A stretch of 64,000 bases of DNA from Bacteroidota bacterium (lineage in GTDB: Bacteria > Bacteroidota > Bacteroidia > B-17B0 > Aurantibacillaceae), in NCBI GenBank assembly GCA_018267825.1, contig JAFDXR010000010.1, positions 1 to 64,000 of the forward strand. Reading direction: 5' to 3'. A program made the position numbers and the translations under genes. Every line of letters begins with the position of its first letter. Within the stretch, counting starts at the first letter, position 1. Below the pieces are notes generated by a model. The model had not been told where the DNA came from and made no database searches. It saw nothing but the letters and a program-made list of their open reading frames with translations. Shown here piece by piece: positions 44,045 through 52,805 of this stretch.

Positions 44045-44727
44045 TGTTGCTATCGAAGATCAAAGGAATTCTACGAAGCAAAGGATATGAAATCTACACC
44101 AAACCAAATCAATTAAATATAGTCGGGATTAGGTCAACAAGTACCATCCCCAACAAGTTTGATGATGAGATTCATGTCTTTTACAAAGTAGCCCCCTTAA
44201 AGTGGTTTTATCATGTCTACAAGGCAACGACCGATCCAGGTACATTTTGGTTGCGTAATCCTATGCAACCTCAAGGTACTGCCATCTTAGCACAAGGTCA
44301 ATACAAAGGAGCGTACAGAATTGGCTTGCATCAGGGAAAGTACAAAGCATTGGTTCAGGCAAAACCAATCACTGTAATACGAGATTACGACAGAGATGCA
44401 AAGCTTGATTTCAGGAACGGATCTAAAAGCAAAGGAATGTATGGCATCAACATACACCGGGCAAGTTTGAATGGTGTGACCAAACAAGTGGACAAATACT
44501 CCGCAGGTTGTCAGGTATTCGCAGACATCAGAGACTTTAACGAGTTCATGAGTCTTTGTGAAAAACACAGTTCGCTATACGGTAACAGTTTTACATACAC
44601 CCTGATTGATTTCAGGGCTGTAAAGCGACAAACCTTTAAGCGTTGGGCGATAGGAACTGTGTCTGTGGCATTGGGATTAACTGCCTTATGGGGAATTCTA
44701 AAAAGGAAAAAGAAAAAACACAAATGA
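44044..44727 (+). CDS. YkuD-like cell-wall enzyme candidate with C-terminal anchor
   Basis: 227 residues. GINIHRASLNG and, 14 residues later, KYSAGCQVFADIRDF resemble the H...SxGC active-site layout of L,D-transpeptidase/YkuD-like phage proteins. One membrane segment near the C-terminus (GTVSVALGLTALWGIL) is followed by a lysine-rich tail. Its place after the amidase supports a peptidoglycan role. The family call is tentative, and no signal peptide is seen. Confidence 0.6.
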   Translation: MLLSKIKGILRSKGYEIYTKPNQLNIVGIRSTSTIPNKFDDEIHVFYKVAPLKWFYHVYKATTDPGTFWLRNPMQPQGTAILAQGQYKGAYRIGLHQGKYKALVQAKPITVIRDYDRDAKLDFRNGSKSKGMYGINIHRASLNGVTKQVDKYSAGCQVFADIRDFNEFMSLCEKHSSLYGNSFTYTLIDFRAVKRQTFKRWAIGTVSVALGLTALWGILKRKKKKHK

Positions 44728-44948
44728 AAAATCAATTCATAACAGCTTTAGCACAATTGCTAAAAGACAAAAACGGAAACCACAGCTTGCGTGAAGTAGT
44801 CACAGTCTTGTTCGTGATTGTGCTTCTTGTGAGTTGGATTGCGGATCAGTTCTTTGAAATTAAAATGCCCGAACATATGTTTTATGGCTTCATCAGCCTT
44901 GTAGGAGCGGGTTGCTTCGGGTACTCTATTGAGAAAAAACAAGTGTAA
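44724..44948 (+). CDS. holin-like membrane protein
   Basis: 74 residues from ATG 44724 (ATGA overlap with the previous stop). Two hydrophobic segments (VVTVLFVIVLLVSWIAD; MFYGFISLVGAGCFGYSI) and a charged tail. Size, topology and position next to the amidase fit a holin. Confidence 0.68.
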   Translation: MKNQFITALAQLLKDKNGNHSLREVVTVLFVIVLLVSWIADQFFEIKMPEHMFYGFISLVGAGCFGYSIEKKQV

Positions 44949-44967
44949 AATTTAAAAACGAATAAAT

Positions 44968-45573
44968 ATGAAACAGATATTCTCTGCCTTTGTCATAGGC
45001 ATCATCGTTTGCTTCTTCGCAGTAAAGAGTTGCGAGGACAAACCAAAACAGGTAAATGTAAAAGAAATCAAAAAGGAGATTACCAACTCCGGCAATTTAG
45101 CGGAAACGCTTCAGCGCAATTTTCAAAAAGCGAAGCAAGAGTTCAATAAGGTTGCCGATTCTTTGAAAACTGAAAACCAAAAGTTGAATGTAAAACTACA
45201 GGTAACCCGTGCATTGCTTAAGAAACAGCAAACGCTTGTAACAAGCAATATTCCTTGTGACACATTACGAAAGGAAGTTGTTGTGCTGAATGAATTAAGC
45301 AATGAGCAGGATAGCTTGTGCAGTTTAAACATTAGTTCTCTCAATCAGGCAGTCGCAATCCGGGATTCGCAAATTGTAATGTGCAATAGGACTTACCAAT
45401 CCATGTACGATCTACAAAAAGAGAATCAGCAAAGGCAAATGCAATTAGCCGAAGACTTGAAGACAGCTTTAAAAGCAAACAGAAAGAAGCGTTTTGAAAA
45501 TAAAATGCTCACCTGCGGCCTAATGATAATGACAGGAATAACTACAACTCTATTTATAAAATCACAGCAATAA
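44968..45573 (+). CDS. spanin-like coiled-coil protein
   Basis: 201 residues. One N-terminal membrane or lipoprotein-type signal (FSAFVIGIIVCFFAVKSC), then a long heptad-rich helix (RNFQKAKQEFNKVADSLKTE) and a final hydrophobic stretch. The layout matches an inner-membrane spanin or Rz-like protein of a lysis cassette. No family assigned. Confidence 0.6.
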   Translation: MKQIFSAFVIGIIVCFFAVKSCEDKPKQVNVKEIKKEITNSGNLAETLQRNFQKAKQEFNKVADSLKTENQKLNVKLQVTRALLKKQQTLVTSNIPCDTLRKEVVVLNELSNEQDSLCSLNISSLNQAVAIRDSQIVMCNRTYQSMYDLQKENQQRQMQLAEDLKTALKANRKKRFENKMLTCGLMIMTGITTTLFIKSQQ

Positions 45574-45575
45574 GA

Positions 45576-45749
45576 ATGAAAGAAAAAACCATCGTTTCAA
45601 CCACCACACTTGCAGCTTCTCTTTTGATGTACTTCTATGCTAAAACAGCACAGAAAGATGCAGCTCCCTATGTGATGATTGGTGGTTTCATGGGAGCAAT
45701 AATCGGAGAGAGCATTGTTGAATTTATTAATAAAAACAAAAAAGACTAA
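45576..45749 (+). CDS. 57-residue membrane protein
   Basis: Two short hydrophobic segments (STTTLAASLLMYFYA; YVMIGGFMGAIIGESIV) and a lysine-rich end. It fits between the spanin-like gene and the next gene with two-base gaps on both sides. It is a second holin/antiholin or virion membrane candidate. Confidence 0.6.
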   Translation: MKEKTIVSTTTLAASLLMYFYAKTAQKDAAPYVMIGGFMGAIIGESIVEFINKNKKD

Positions 45750-45751
45750 TT

Positions 45752-46309
45752 ATGGCAACGACTATTGAAAATAACGGAGCAAGTTTAAAGATCACAGAAA
45801 ACGGAGCATCACGTTTCGTGTTGAAGTATCAAATTAGAGAGGTGGAAATCGTCAGAGATACCATTATCAAAATTGATATCGGGCAAGGCGCATTGAATAA
45901 CATCTTTCTCGATCAGGCGGATGTTACAACACCTGCAACAGCAACTGTTGAGGAGTTAAGAGACCAAATCATTAATATGCTTCAAACTAACGTAGTAGGA
46001 ACTGCGACTGAAGCAAAACAAATTGAGGAGATCGGAGAAATCAAAAACCTTCAGGCAGTTGTAGGAAACCTGCAAGCCAAAGTAAACTCATTAGATGACA
46101 AGACATTCTTCCAACCTAAATTGGTAGATGAGAGCAACGCTAATGTTGTTTACAATGGATTTGCCGTTCCGGGTTCTGCTGTTGACGCTCCGGTATGGGC
46201 GATTCAAAAAGTAACCAAGACAAACGGAGTTTACTCTTACCAATGGGCAGGAGGCAACAGAAACTTCGATAAAGTGTGGAACAACAGAAAAGCCCTTATC
46301 TACAGCTAA
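45752..46309 (+). CDS. putative spike or receptor-binding protein
   Basis: 185 residues. Strand-rich N-terminus, a central coiled coil (EIKNLQAVVGNLQAKVNSLDD near 107-127) and a glycine/aromatic C-terminus (WAIQKVTKTNGVYSYQWAGG). This resembles small trimeric appendage proteins. No family recognised; call is structural inference. Confidence 0.5.
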   Translation: MATTIENNGASLKITENGASRFVLKYQIREVEIVRDTIIKIDIGQGALNNIFLDQADVTTPATATVEELRDQIINMLQTNVVGTATEAKQIEEIGEIKNLQAVVGNLQAKVNSLDDKTFFQPKLVDESNANVVYNGFAVPGSAVDAPVWAIQKVTKTNGVYSYQWAGGNRNFDKVWNNRKALIYS

Positions 46310-46312
46310 AAA

Positions 46313-47602
46313 ATGAAAAGGGAAATCTCTCTGTTAGATTTATTCAGCGGTACAGGAGGCTTCGCAAGAGGCCTCCTTGCCTCTGGATTTATCATTAAGA
46401 ACCACGCCTTCTCGGAAATAGACAAATACTCAGTTGCGAACTATCAATACAATTTTAGAAATGCGAAGAACCTCGGTGACATCACAAAAATCAAAGGGAA
46501 TAAAATCCCAAGACCAAACATCATCACGTTTGGTTCACCATGCCAGGATATTTCCATTGCTGGAAAATTCAAAGGGCTCAAAGGCAAAAGAAGCGGACTC
46601 TTTTTTGAGGCAATTAGAATCATTAACGAGTGCAGACCCGATGTTTTTGTCTTTGAAAATGTCAAAGGACTTTTCTCCAGTAACAAAGGGAAAGACTTTG
46701 AGGTCGTACTTCAAACGATTGCCAACCTTGGGCTTTATGAGTGCCAATGGCAACTGCTTAATACTTGCTGGTTTTTACCCCAAAATAGAGAGCGGATATA
46801 CCTTGTCGGATATCTTAGAGGAACACCCCGACAACAAATATTTCCTATCGGAGAAATCAGTCAAGGGAATAATGAGATCAATCAAAAAACATCTGAAGGG
46901 AAAAAGGTAAGTCCGACTATTGATACAAAGGTTGGAGAAAGTTCTCATCGTTCACCTTATGTTTTGCATTGGAAAAACTCCACCGATAAATGGGTAAATG
47001 AGCAAATGGATAAAAGCCCTGCAATTAAAACGCAGAGCGATTATACAAGACAACCATTAATCGTAAGTGGAGCCGCATATAGAACAAGAAACTACAAAGG
47101 GCAAGAGGGAAAAATTGAGTTAAGGAAAGACAAAATTGCTAATCAGCTAACAACCGTTCAAAAGGACAGCATGGTAATGTTCCATGTACCGGAAGCAACA
47201 AAGAAAGGATACGCTACTGCCAAAGAGGGTGACAGTATCAATTTATCTTTTCTTGAAGCGAACAAAAGAAGAGGAAGAGTCGGAAAAGGAATTGCCAATA
47301 CACTCGATACAGGAGTACAACAATATACACTTGGCAAAGGATCACTTAGAAGATTAACTCCTGTTGAATGTGAGCGGTTACAGGGCTTTCCTGATAACTG
47401 GACAAGGTATGGTCTGTTTGATGGCGAGGTAATCGAAATATCCGATTCACAGCGATATAAAATGTTAGGCAATGCTGTGAGTGTACCTGTAGTGAAAGAG
47501 ATAGGCAAACGGATGATTGGCGAGCAATCAACTAAACAAGAATCAGATCTATGGATTCTTGAAATGGAACTCGAATTAATGAATTTGAAAAGAGCAGCTT
47601 AA
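46313..47602 (+). CDS. phage-type C5 cytosine DNA methyltransferase
   Basis: 429 residues. Motif I LLDLFSGTGGFARGL, motif IV GSPCQDISIAGK with the catalytic cysteine near 76, motif VI FVFENVKGLF and a C-terminal LTPVECERLQGFPDNW ... MLGNAVSVPVV region are intact. The arrangement is that of orphan phage methyltransferases, and the gene is embedded in the phage-like operon with no nuclease neighbour. It probably protects the element's DNA from restriction. It overlaps the adenine methyltransferase start by one base. Confidence 0.92.
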   Translation: MKREISLLDLFSGTGGFARGLLASGFIIKNHAFSEIDKYSVANYQYNFRNAKNLGDITKIKGNKIPRPNIITFGSPCQDISIAGKFKGLKGKRSGLFFEAIRIINECRPDVFVFENVKGLFSSNKGKDFEVVLQTIANLGLYECQWQLLNTCWFLPQNRERIYLVGYLRGTPRQQIFPIGEISQGNNEINQKTSEGKKVSPTIDTKVGESSHRSPYVLHWKNSTDKWVNEQMDKSPAIKTQSDYTRQPLIVSGAAYRTRNYKGQEGKIELRKDKIANQLTTVQKDSMVMFHVPEATKKGYATAKEGDSINLSFLEANKRRGRVGKGIANTLDTGVQQYTLGKGSLRRLTPVECERLQGFPDNWTRYGLFDGEVIEISDSQRYKMLGNAVSVPVVKEIGKRMIGEQSTKQESDLWILEMELELMNLKRAA

Positions 47603-48474
47603 TGAAAACACCAATAACATACTACGGAGGGAAACAAACCCTTTTAAAATATTTGCTTCCATTGATTCCGCAACACCGACTTTATTGCGAACCATTCTTT
47701 GGTGGTGGTGCGGTATTCTTTGCCAAGCCAAAATCAGAGGTGGAAGTAATTAACGACATCAATGGAGAGATAGTAAACTTCTTTAAGGTATTAAAATCGA
47801 AATTTCCTGAACTGCAAAGAGAAATTAAAGCAACGCTTCATAGCAGAGAATTGTACAAAAAAGCAATGGTTGTTTATGACCATCCGGATTTATTTACGGA
47901 TGTGAAGCGTGCATGGGCATTGTGGGTTCTTACCAATCAAGGCTTCGCAGGGATGATAGGTTCGTGGGGTTTTGGAAAGGATGATTCAAAAGAAGCAGCA
48001 CTCGCCAATAAAAGAGATGCGTTTACAAAAGAATACGAAGACAGACTTGCCAAGGTGCAAGTAGAAAATAATAATGCAATCAAAGTAATACAAAGATGCG
48101 ATGAGAAAGAAACATTTATCTATGCCGACCCTCCGTACATTGGTTCGGATCAGGGTCATTATAAGGGTTATTCGGAAAACGATTACAGAGAACTACTCGA
48201 TGCGTTGGCCAAGGTGAAAGGAAAATTTTTGCTGAGTTCTTATCCCTCAAAAATTTTAAACACCTACATCAAAAAATACAAATGGAAAGTGCAAAAGGTG
48301 ACAAAGAATGTTGCCGTTACAAAACATACCGATAAAGTTAAAACGGAAATGATCGTGATGAATTATGATCCAAGCAAAGCAAGATCGTTCATGCACAGCT
48401 TGAATCCAAAGGATAAGAAGGAACTGCAAAATTTAACCAAACAATTAACCCGATTAAAATTTACTACAAAATGA
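47602..48474 (+). CDS. D12-class adenine DNA methyltransferase (Dam-like)
   Basis: 290 residues. N-terminal TYYGGKQTLLKYL (SAM site), CEPFFGGGAVFF and the catalytic ADPPY near 175 identify the D12/Dam family of N6-adenine methyltransferases. Recognition site not predictable. The stop overlaps the start of the large ATPase gene by four bases (ATGA). Together with the C5 enzyme it could give the element a double methylation shield. Confidence 0.92.
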   Translation: MKTPITYYGGKQTLLKYLLPLIPQHRLYCEPFFGGGAVFFAKPKSEVEVINDINGEIVNFFKVLKSKFPELQREIKATLHSRELYKKAMVVYDHPDLFTDVKRAWALWVLTNQGFAGMIGSWGFGKDDSKEAALANKRDAFTKEYEDRLAKVQVENNNAIKVIQRCDEKETFIYADPPYIGSDQGHYKGYSENDYRELLDALAKVKGKFLLSSYPSKILNTYIKKYKWKVQKVTKNVAVTKHTDKVKTEMIVMNYDPSKARSFMHSLNPKDKKELQNLTKQLTRLKFTTK

Positions 48475-50639
48475 AAATAACGACCAAGAACTATTTTAAA
48501 GCCATTAGTGAGGTTGGATTTGATAATCTGCCGGAAGTGCTAAAAAAATCTCACTTGGTTATTCAGGAGAAAACCAACAATGGAAATGACTGGGGGCTTT
48601 ATGATAACGACCCCGAAGTAAAAAGAGTGTTTGATTTAGCGTTTGAAAAACTCTATGAGTTTATTGACAGAAAGGACAATCTCGCAGGACTCGATGGAAA
48701 TCCATTAATTGAACGTGCCAAAAAAGATGCAGCAGGATATAAAGACCTACCGCTTGATAAATTAAAAATGATTTACCGATTGGAACAGGATGCTGAATTA
48801 GAAGATGGTTTAACTCCTGAAATAAAAATCAGAAAAGCAGCTTTAGAGAAAGCAATAGCTTCAAAAGAAGGTAAGCCAAAGGGCAACTTGGGAATGGCTA
48901 AAAATAAATACTCTGAAATATCTCAGGAGATAAAATTCATTTTACGTTACCTTGACTTCCATGATAAAGTCCTATACAAAAATACTATCGGGCTATTTAT
49001 TGATGATTTGCAAAACGCAATCACTGAAAAGAAGATCACAAAAAAATCTCCTGTTGCAAAGGAAATAATGGAGATGCAGGATTCTGCACTAAAGGCTTTC
49101 AATTCTATGCGGAATGCGAAGCACATAATGCTTCGAACTGAGACTATAAAAAAGTTAAAGGCTATCATTGAAAAATACGAGAACGCTTACGATGACATTG
49201 ATGAGCAGTATGCAAAGTCAAAGAAGGAAAAGAAGAATTTGAATGGCTTGGGGAATACGCCTGTGAACATCATGTCGAGTAAGGACTTTACAAATCTTAA
49301 ATTCAATACTCTTGGTTTTGAGGGCAAGTGGCTTGAGTTTATTGGTGATCCTGCTCCCGGCTTTACTGCAATGGTTTTTGGAATGCCTAAAATGGGCAAG
49401 AGTTATTTATGCGTTGACTTTGCAGGATACTTAGCTCGTAATCATGGCAAGGTGTTGTACGTTGCTAAAGAAGAGAAATTGGACGCAACACTTCAAAAGA
49501 AATTGAAGGACAAAGATGTTGCACATGAAAACTTATTTGTTTCAGATGCGCTTCCATCGGATCTGTCCGCTTACGATTTTATCTTCCTGGACTCCGTAAA
49601 TAAAATCGGCCTTACACCTAAAGATTTGGAAAAGCTAAAGGCTGACAACAAAGGCAAATCATTTATTTACATTTTTCAAGCGACCAAAGGCGGAAAGTTC
49701 AAAGGCAATAATGAATTTCAACATGATGTTGATGTTGTGATTGAAATCCCGGAACAAGGAAAAGCAGCGCAGTATGGACGTTTTAATCAGGGCGGAGAGT
49801 TAAACATTTTTGGAGATTCTTCCATTAGCGAGGCAGAAGAGTTAAATGGTGTCAGAAAAAGCAGAAAGAACTTGGACGATAAAAAGAAAGTATCGAACGT
49901 AGACACTATGAAAAAGAAAACTGCAAACACCGAAGATTGGACTGAGCCTGAACACTTGGATAAACAAGACCACGCTGTCCTAAAGGAAATCAATCGCTTG
50001 TATAAGGCTAAAAAGTACAAGGAGGCAATGAATCGTGCTATGGATGCCGACACTATCATTAGAGAAGAGATACCACCTGAAATTTGGAAGAAGATGGGTG
50101 GTCAGCTTACAAAAACTGGTGAGGATAGACTGCGAGAACGACAGGGAAAAGCTGGTGCACATTCGGCTCAGGAATCCAAGCAAAAATCAAGGCTTGTTTT
50201 TAATGGAACAGTACGAATTTTAAAAGGAGTTATTGAAAGAGAGTGGGATTTAGAACTTACTGATGCGGAGTACATTGAAATTTTGGAAATCGCTGAAGAC
50301 AGAAGCGTAAACTTTACAGAAGCGGTTAACGAAATGAACCCGAATTTAAACGCCTTCCTGATTCAGATGGCTGAAGCTTTGAAAATTTGGGATCAGGCAA
50401 ATTCTAAATCAGAACGAAAATCACGTGAGAAGTTTGATCCACGTTTCTACGAGAACAGACCTGATGACGATAACCCTTCTTATATCTTCAGTTTAACAAG
50501 TAACAAACTTTTATCTGAAGCAATTGAAGGAGACTTTGACTTGATTTATTTGGTGCGCCGGGAACTGGCAAACCGAGGACTTGATAGCAAGGGGAAATGG
50601 GTTGGTTTTGATGAGGCGAAGAGAATTCATAGAATTTGA
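48471..50639 (+). CDS. multi-domain RecA-like ATPase protein
   Basis: 722 residues. N-terminal about 270 residues are helical and charged. A RecA/KaiC-like ATPase core follows: Walker A GMPKMGKS near 304-311, KVLYVAKEEK, and the Walker B strand DFIFLDSVNKIG near 365. The C-terminus contains an RGLDSKGKWVGFDEAKRIH tail that recalls polyvalent-protein domains of Bacteroidota mobile elements. It may serve replication (DnaB-like) or genome packaging; no relaxase or terminase motif is seen. It is the last gene of the operon. Confidence 0.7.
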   Translation: MKITTKNYFKAISEVGFDNLPEVLKKSHLVIQEKTNNGNDWGLYDNDPEVKRVFDLAFEKLYEFIDRKDNLAGLDGNPLIERAKKDAAGYKDLPLDKLKMIYRLEQDAELEDGLTPEIKIRKAALEKAIASKEGKPKGNLGMAKNKYSEISQEIKFILRYLDFHDKVLYKNTIGLFIDDLQNAITEKKITKKSPVAKEIMEMQDSALKAFNSMRNAKHIMLRTETIKKLKAIIEKYENAYDDIDEQYAKSKKEKKNLNGLGNTPVNIMSSKDFTNLKFNTLGFEGKWLEFIGDPAPGFTAMVFGMPKMGKSYLCVDFAGYLARNHGKVLYVAKEEKLDATLQKKLKDKDVAHENLFVSDALPSDLSAYDFIFLDSVNKIGLTPKDLEKLKADNKGKSFIYIFQATKGGKFKGNNEFQHDVDVVIEIPEQGKAAQYGRFNQGGELNIFGDSSISEAEELNGVRKSRKNLDDKKKVSNVDTMKKKTANTEDWTEPEHLDKQDHAVLKEINRLYKAKKYKEAMNRAMDADTIIREEIPPEIWKKMGGQLTKTGEDRLRERQGKAGAHSAQESKQKSRLVFNGTVRILKGVIEREWDLELTDAEYIEILEIAEDRSVNFTEAVNEMNPNLNAFLIQMAEALKIWDQANSKSERKSREKFDPRFYENRPDDDNPSYIFSLTSNKLLSEAIEGDFDLIYLVRRELANRGLDSKGKWVGFDEAKRIHRI

Positions 50640-50651
50640 TTATCTCAAAAC

Positions 50652-50676
50652 AAGGGGGGGCTAAATGCCCCCTTTT
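50652..50676 (+). terminator. rho-independent terminator of the phage-like operon
   Basis: A GGGGGC - GCCCCC stem with TAAAT loop, flanked by AA and TTTT, directly after the large ATPase gene. Confidence 0.88.
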
Positions 50677-50732
50677 GGCTTCAACCAAAGTATAATATTT
50701 GTATTTTATTGATAAATTTACCTGTGCATATT

Positions 50733-52046
50733 ATGAAAACTAAAATTAACCTAATCGCTATTCTCTTTTTACTCACAAGTACTGTTATTCCTCAAACGCA
50801 AGGAAAAGCTATTGTAATTGGGAAAATTGGCGGAAAAGTTCCTGAAGGAAAATACTGGAAATTAGAAACTGCTAAAACTATTCCAGTAGAATTAAGTGAG
50901 GGATCCTTTAAGTCTGGCTCCCTTTGCAATGCTATGCTGTTCTCTAAACCTAATGTTGTTTTTTATGTTTCTACCGGATCGATTTACAGAGCAGATAAGA
51001 GTTATGCAATTATTTTTGAAGGGATGAAAAAAATTCCATACTCAAATGGGGTTAGTTATGAAATTACGCCAAAAAGAATTGTTACAAGTGATTTTGACTT
51101 TAAAACCCTTGCATACAAAGATATTAATAGCGTTGGCGTGCCGGAATTGATTTTTATGCCTGGCACTTTTGTATTTGCGAATCAATGTATAGAGAATATT
51201 CAGCTTTTTGAATACACATTAACTAAAGACGTTATTACTAAAATAGAAAAGGAACAAAGTGAGAAGCAAAAGACGCTTGAACTAAATGAAAAAAACGAAT
51301 CTGACCAAAGAAAATTAAAGCAAGTTGAGAATCTGAACATAGGATTGGATGTTACAGGAGATCCCTTCAATATTGATGGCCGTGTAACAAATAGAAAGGA
51401 AATTGAAATCACCAAGACAGAAAAATTTTCACAAATAATGATTAAGTATTTTAATGAAACTTCTGAAAGGAATCCTGAATACAAGCAATACCTTGCAAAT
51501 AATGTTAGTGGTACAGGTAAAGGAAGCTATCTGTATAATTTGAGATTTTGTTTTGATGAAAGCGGAAAACTTTACAGAGTCATTGATAATGTTAAAAAGC
51601 AAGGTTCTAAATATGCTGAATATACTGACCTTCCAAAAGAGTACATTGATGAATTGAAAAATGAAATAGTTGCGAAAACACCGGGTATTTTTGAATTTGA
51701 AAACAAAAAGTACCCAGTTAAGTTTTATAATTGGTTTAGATTCAATTTTTCGATAGGAGAAATGGGGGGCACTACTTACCTGTCTTTTAAAAAAGATAAA
51801 AAAGGAGAAATTGAAGTTATTGAATATAAACCATCCGGATACTCGAAGTTTAATCAATCTATGTGCGTTGATATGATTAAGAAAAGTGAGGGCTTTTTGA
51901 AAGCATCAAAGGGTAAATACTCTGTAAAAATACAGGAGAACTATAAAAATTCAAGCATTACGGTATTTAGTGATTATACGCAGTCTAAGGAGACCTTTCC
52001 TTTTACTGATAAAAGAGTAGAGATTATAGATTTCAAAGAAATGTAG
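50733..52046 (+). CDS. exported protein of unknown function
   Basis: 437 residues from ATG 50733. A signal peptide (LIAILFLLTSTVIPQTQG) is clear; the mature protein has a central glutamate/lysine-rich helix near 175-205 and strand-rich ends. No family recognised. It is preceded by a terminator and followed by another, so it is its own transcription unit, as expected for a cargo gene expressed from the resident element. Confidence 0.72.
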   Translation: MKTKINLIAILFLLTSTVIPQTQGKAIVIGKIGGKVPEGKYWKLETAKTIPVELSEGSFKSGSLCNAMLFSKPNVVFYVSTGSIYRADKSYAIIFEGMKKIPYSNGVSYEITPKRIVTSDFDFKTLAYKDINSVGVPELIFMPGTFVFANQCIENIQLFEYTLTKDVITKIEKEQSEKQKTLELNEKNESDQRKLKQVENLNIGLDVTGDPFNIDGRVTNRKEIEITKTEKFSQIMIKYFNETSERNPEYKQYLANNVSGTGKGSYLYNLRFCFDESGKLYRVIDNVKKQGSKYAEYTDLPKEYIDELKNEIVAKTPGIFEFENKKYPVKFYNWFRFNFSIGEMGGTTYLSFKKDKKGEIEVIEYKPSGYSKFNQSMCVDMIKKSEGFLKASKGKYSVKIQENYKNSSITVFSDYTQSKETFPFTDKRVEIIDFKEM

Positions 52047-52050
52047 GTTG

Positions 52051-52078
52051 AAAAAGGGGTGTTTTTACCCCTTTTTTT
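52051..52078 (+). terminator. rho-independent terminator
   Basis: GGGGT and ACCCC arms with A tract before and T tract after (AAAAAGGGGT ... ACCCCTTTTTTT), directly after the exported-protein gene; can act on both strands. Confidence 0.85.
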
Positions 52079-52107
52079 ATGTTCAATAATGCCATATTTT
52101 TATTCCC

Positions 52108-52413
52108 ATGAAAGTCACAAAAATTAATCGGAAAAAGGAACTCGAAGTCAAGGTGGATCGTGTTTACCATAAAATTTTTGCAAGAACAAAGAAGAGGCCT
52201 TTGGGCATTCATGGTATGGCAGCAGAATACGCCTTCCAAACCAACCAAAAGGAATTACATATAAAAGAGCTAAAGCAACAAATCCACTCTACACGTCCTT
52301 ACATGGAGGAGCTATACGGAAAAGGTCTCATTCAGGAAATTTACGATTTGCCGATAAAATTCAGGAAACTGAAGCGATTGTCCATCTACAAGGTATTAAG
52401 CGCACAGAAGTAA
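52108..52413 (+). CDS. 101-residue basic protein
   Basis: Strongly basic and helical (RKKELEVKVDRVYHKIFART, KFRKLKRLSIYKVL). No family recognised. It lies alone between two terminators near the right end of element 1. Possibly a DNA-binding accessory factor. Confidence 0.6.
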   Translation: MKVTKINRKKELEVKVDRVYHKIFARTKKRPLGIHGMAAEYAFQTNQKELHIKELKQQIHSTRPYMEELYGKGLIQEIYDLPIKFRKLKRLSIYKVLSAQK

Positions 52414-52441
52414 AAAAAGGGCTAATTTCAGCCCCTTTTTA
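52412..52441 (+). terminator. rho-independent terminator
   Basis: GGGCT and AGCCC arms with a six-base loop, A tract before and T tract after. Confidence 0.8.
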
Positions 52442-52594
52442 GTTGTTAAAATTTAAGTAATTTCTATCTTTATACCCGAAGCCCACAAGGGGGTTCTTTG
52501 AGAAATTTGTATCAGTCGGTTAAAGGTTCTAAAAGGCCGGTGAATTCCAATATTTTATGGAAATCCTCGACTTCATAGTACGACCTTTCCCCCA
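52442..52594. other. intergenic sequence before the inner junction
   Basis: No gene is seen. This stretch would supply the left attP arm if element 1 excised, and its minus strand gives the recombinase frame a stop eight codons past the shared ACC codon. Confidence 0.5.
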
Positions 52595-52604
52595 CTGGTA
52601 CCAC
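52595..52604. other. inner attachment-site core (right end of element 1)
   Basis: CTGGTACCAC, sharing GGTACCAC with the tRNA-Phe 3' end (17635-17642) and with the outer repeat at 55463-55470. It is directly followed by a perfect hairpin. Confidence 0.6.
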
Positions 52605-52630
52605 AAGCCCACTCAAACGAGTGGGCTTTT
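52605..52630 (+). terminator. hairpin supplied as tRNA terminator by element 2
   Basis: AAGCCCACTC and GAGTGGGCTT form a perfect ten-base-pair stem with AAAC loop, followed by TTTT. Before element 1 arrived it would have lain right behind tRNA-Phe. Confidence 0.85.
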
Positions 52631-52742
52631 TTATTGAGCATTATTGAGTTTTATTCAGTATTGACAAGGGCTTTGGGAACATTCAGCGAAATTGTATTTA
52701 GGTTTGCACAACTAAAAATGATGATGATTAATCACTTTTTTA

Positions 52743-52761
52743 CTACCTATTTGCTACTTTT
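52743..52761. repeat. left arm-site-like repeat of element 2
   Basis: CTACCTATTTGCTACTTTT, matching 55380-55398 in 18 of 19 positions and in the same orientation. TTTGCTAC also occurs inverted (GTAGCAAA) at 52782-52789. Confidence 0.65.
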
Positions 52762-52805
52762 TGAAAAATATGGCAAAAAAGGTAGCAAAACAAAGCTAAA
52801 GCCAA

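Larger units (their letters stand above)
17643..52604. mobile_element. element 1: integrated phage-like element with defence cargo
   Basis: About 35 kb bounded by the tRNA-Phe 3' end on the left and by a second copy of GGTACCAC (52597-52604) on the right. The left end encodes a large serine recombinase. Inside are an unusual biosynthetic-looking operon (minus strand), a MORC-type conflict module and a phage-like operon (plus strand). Base composition is clearly more AT-rich than the flanks. The right boundary is inferred from the core repeat and from where the recombinase frame would stop if the ends were rejoined; the outer repeat at 55458 is an alternative boundary. Confidence 0.65.

Noticed and set aside
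35264-50639. Ordinary tailed (HK97-type) prophage
   Set aside because: No terminase, portal, protease, tape-measure or tail gene motif was seen despite a complete-looking lysis and structural region.
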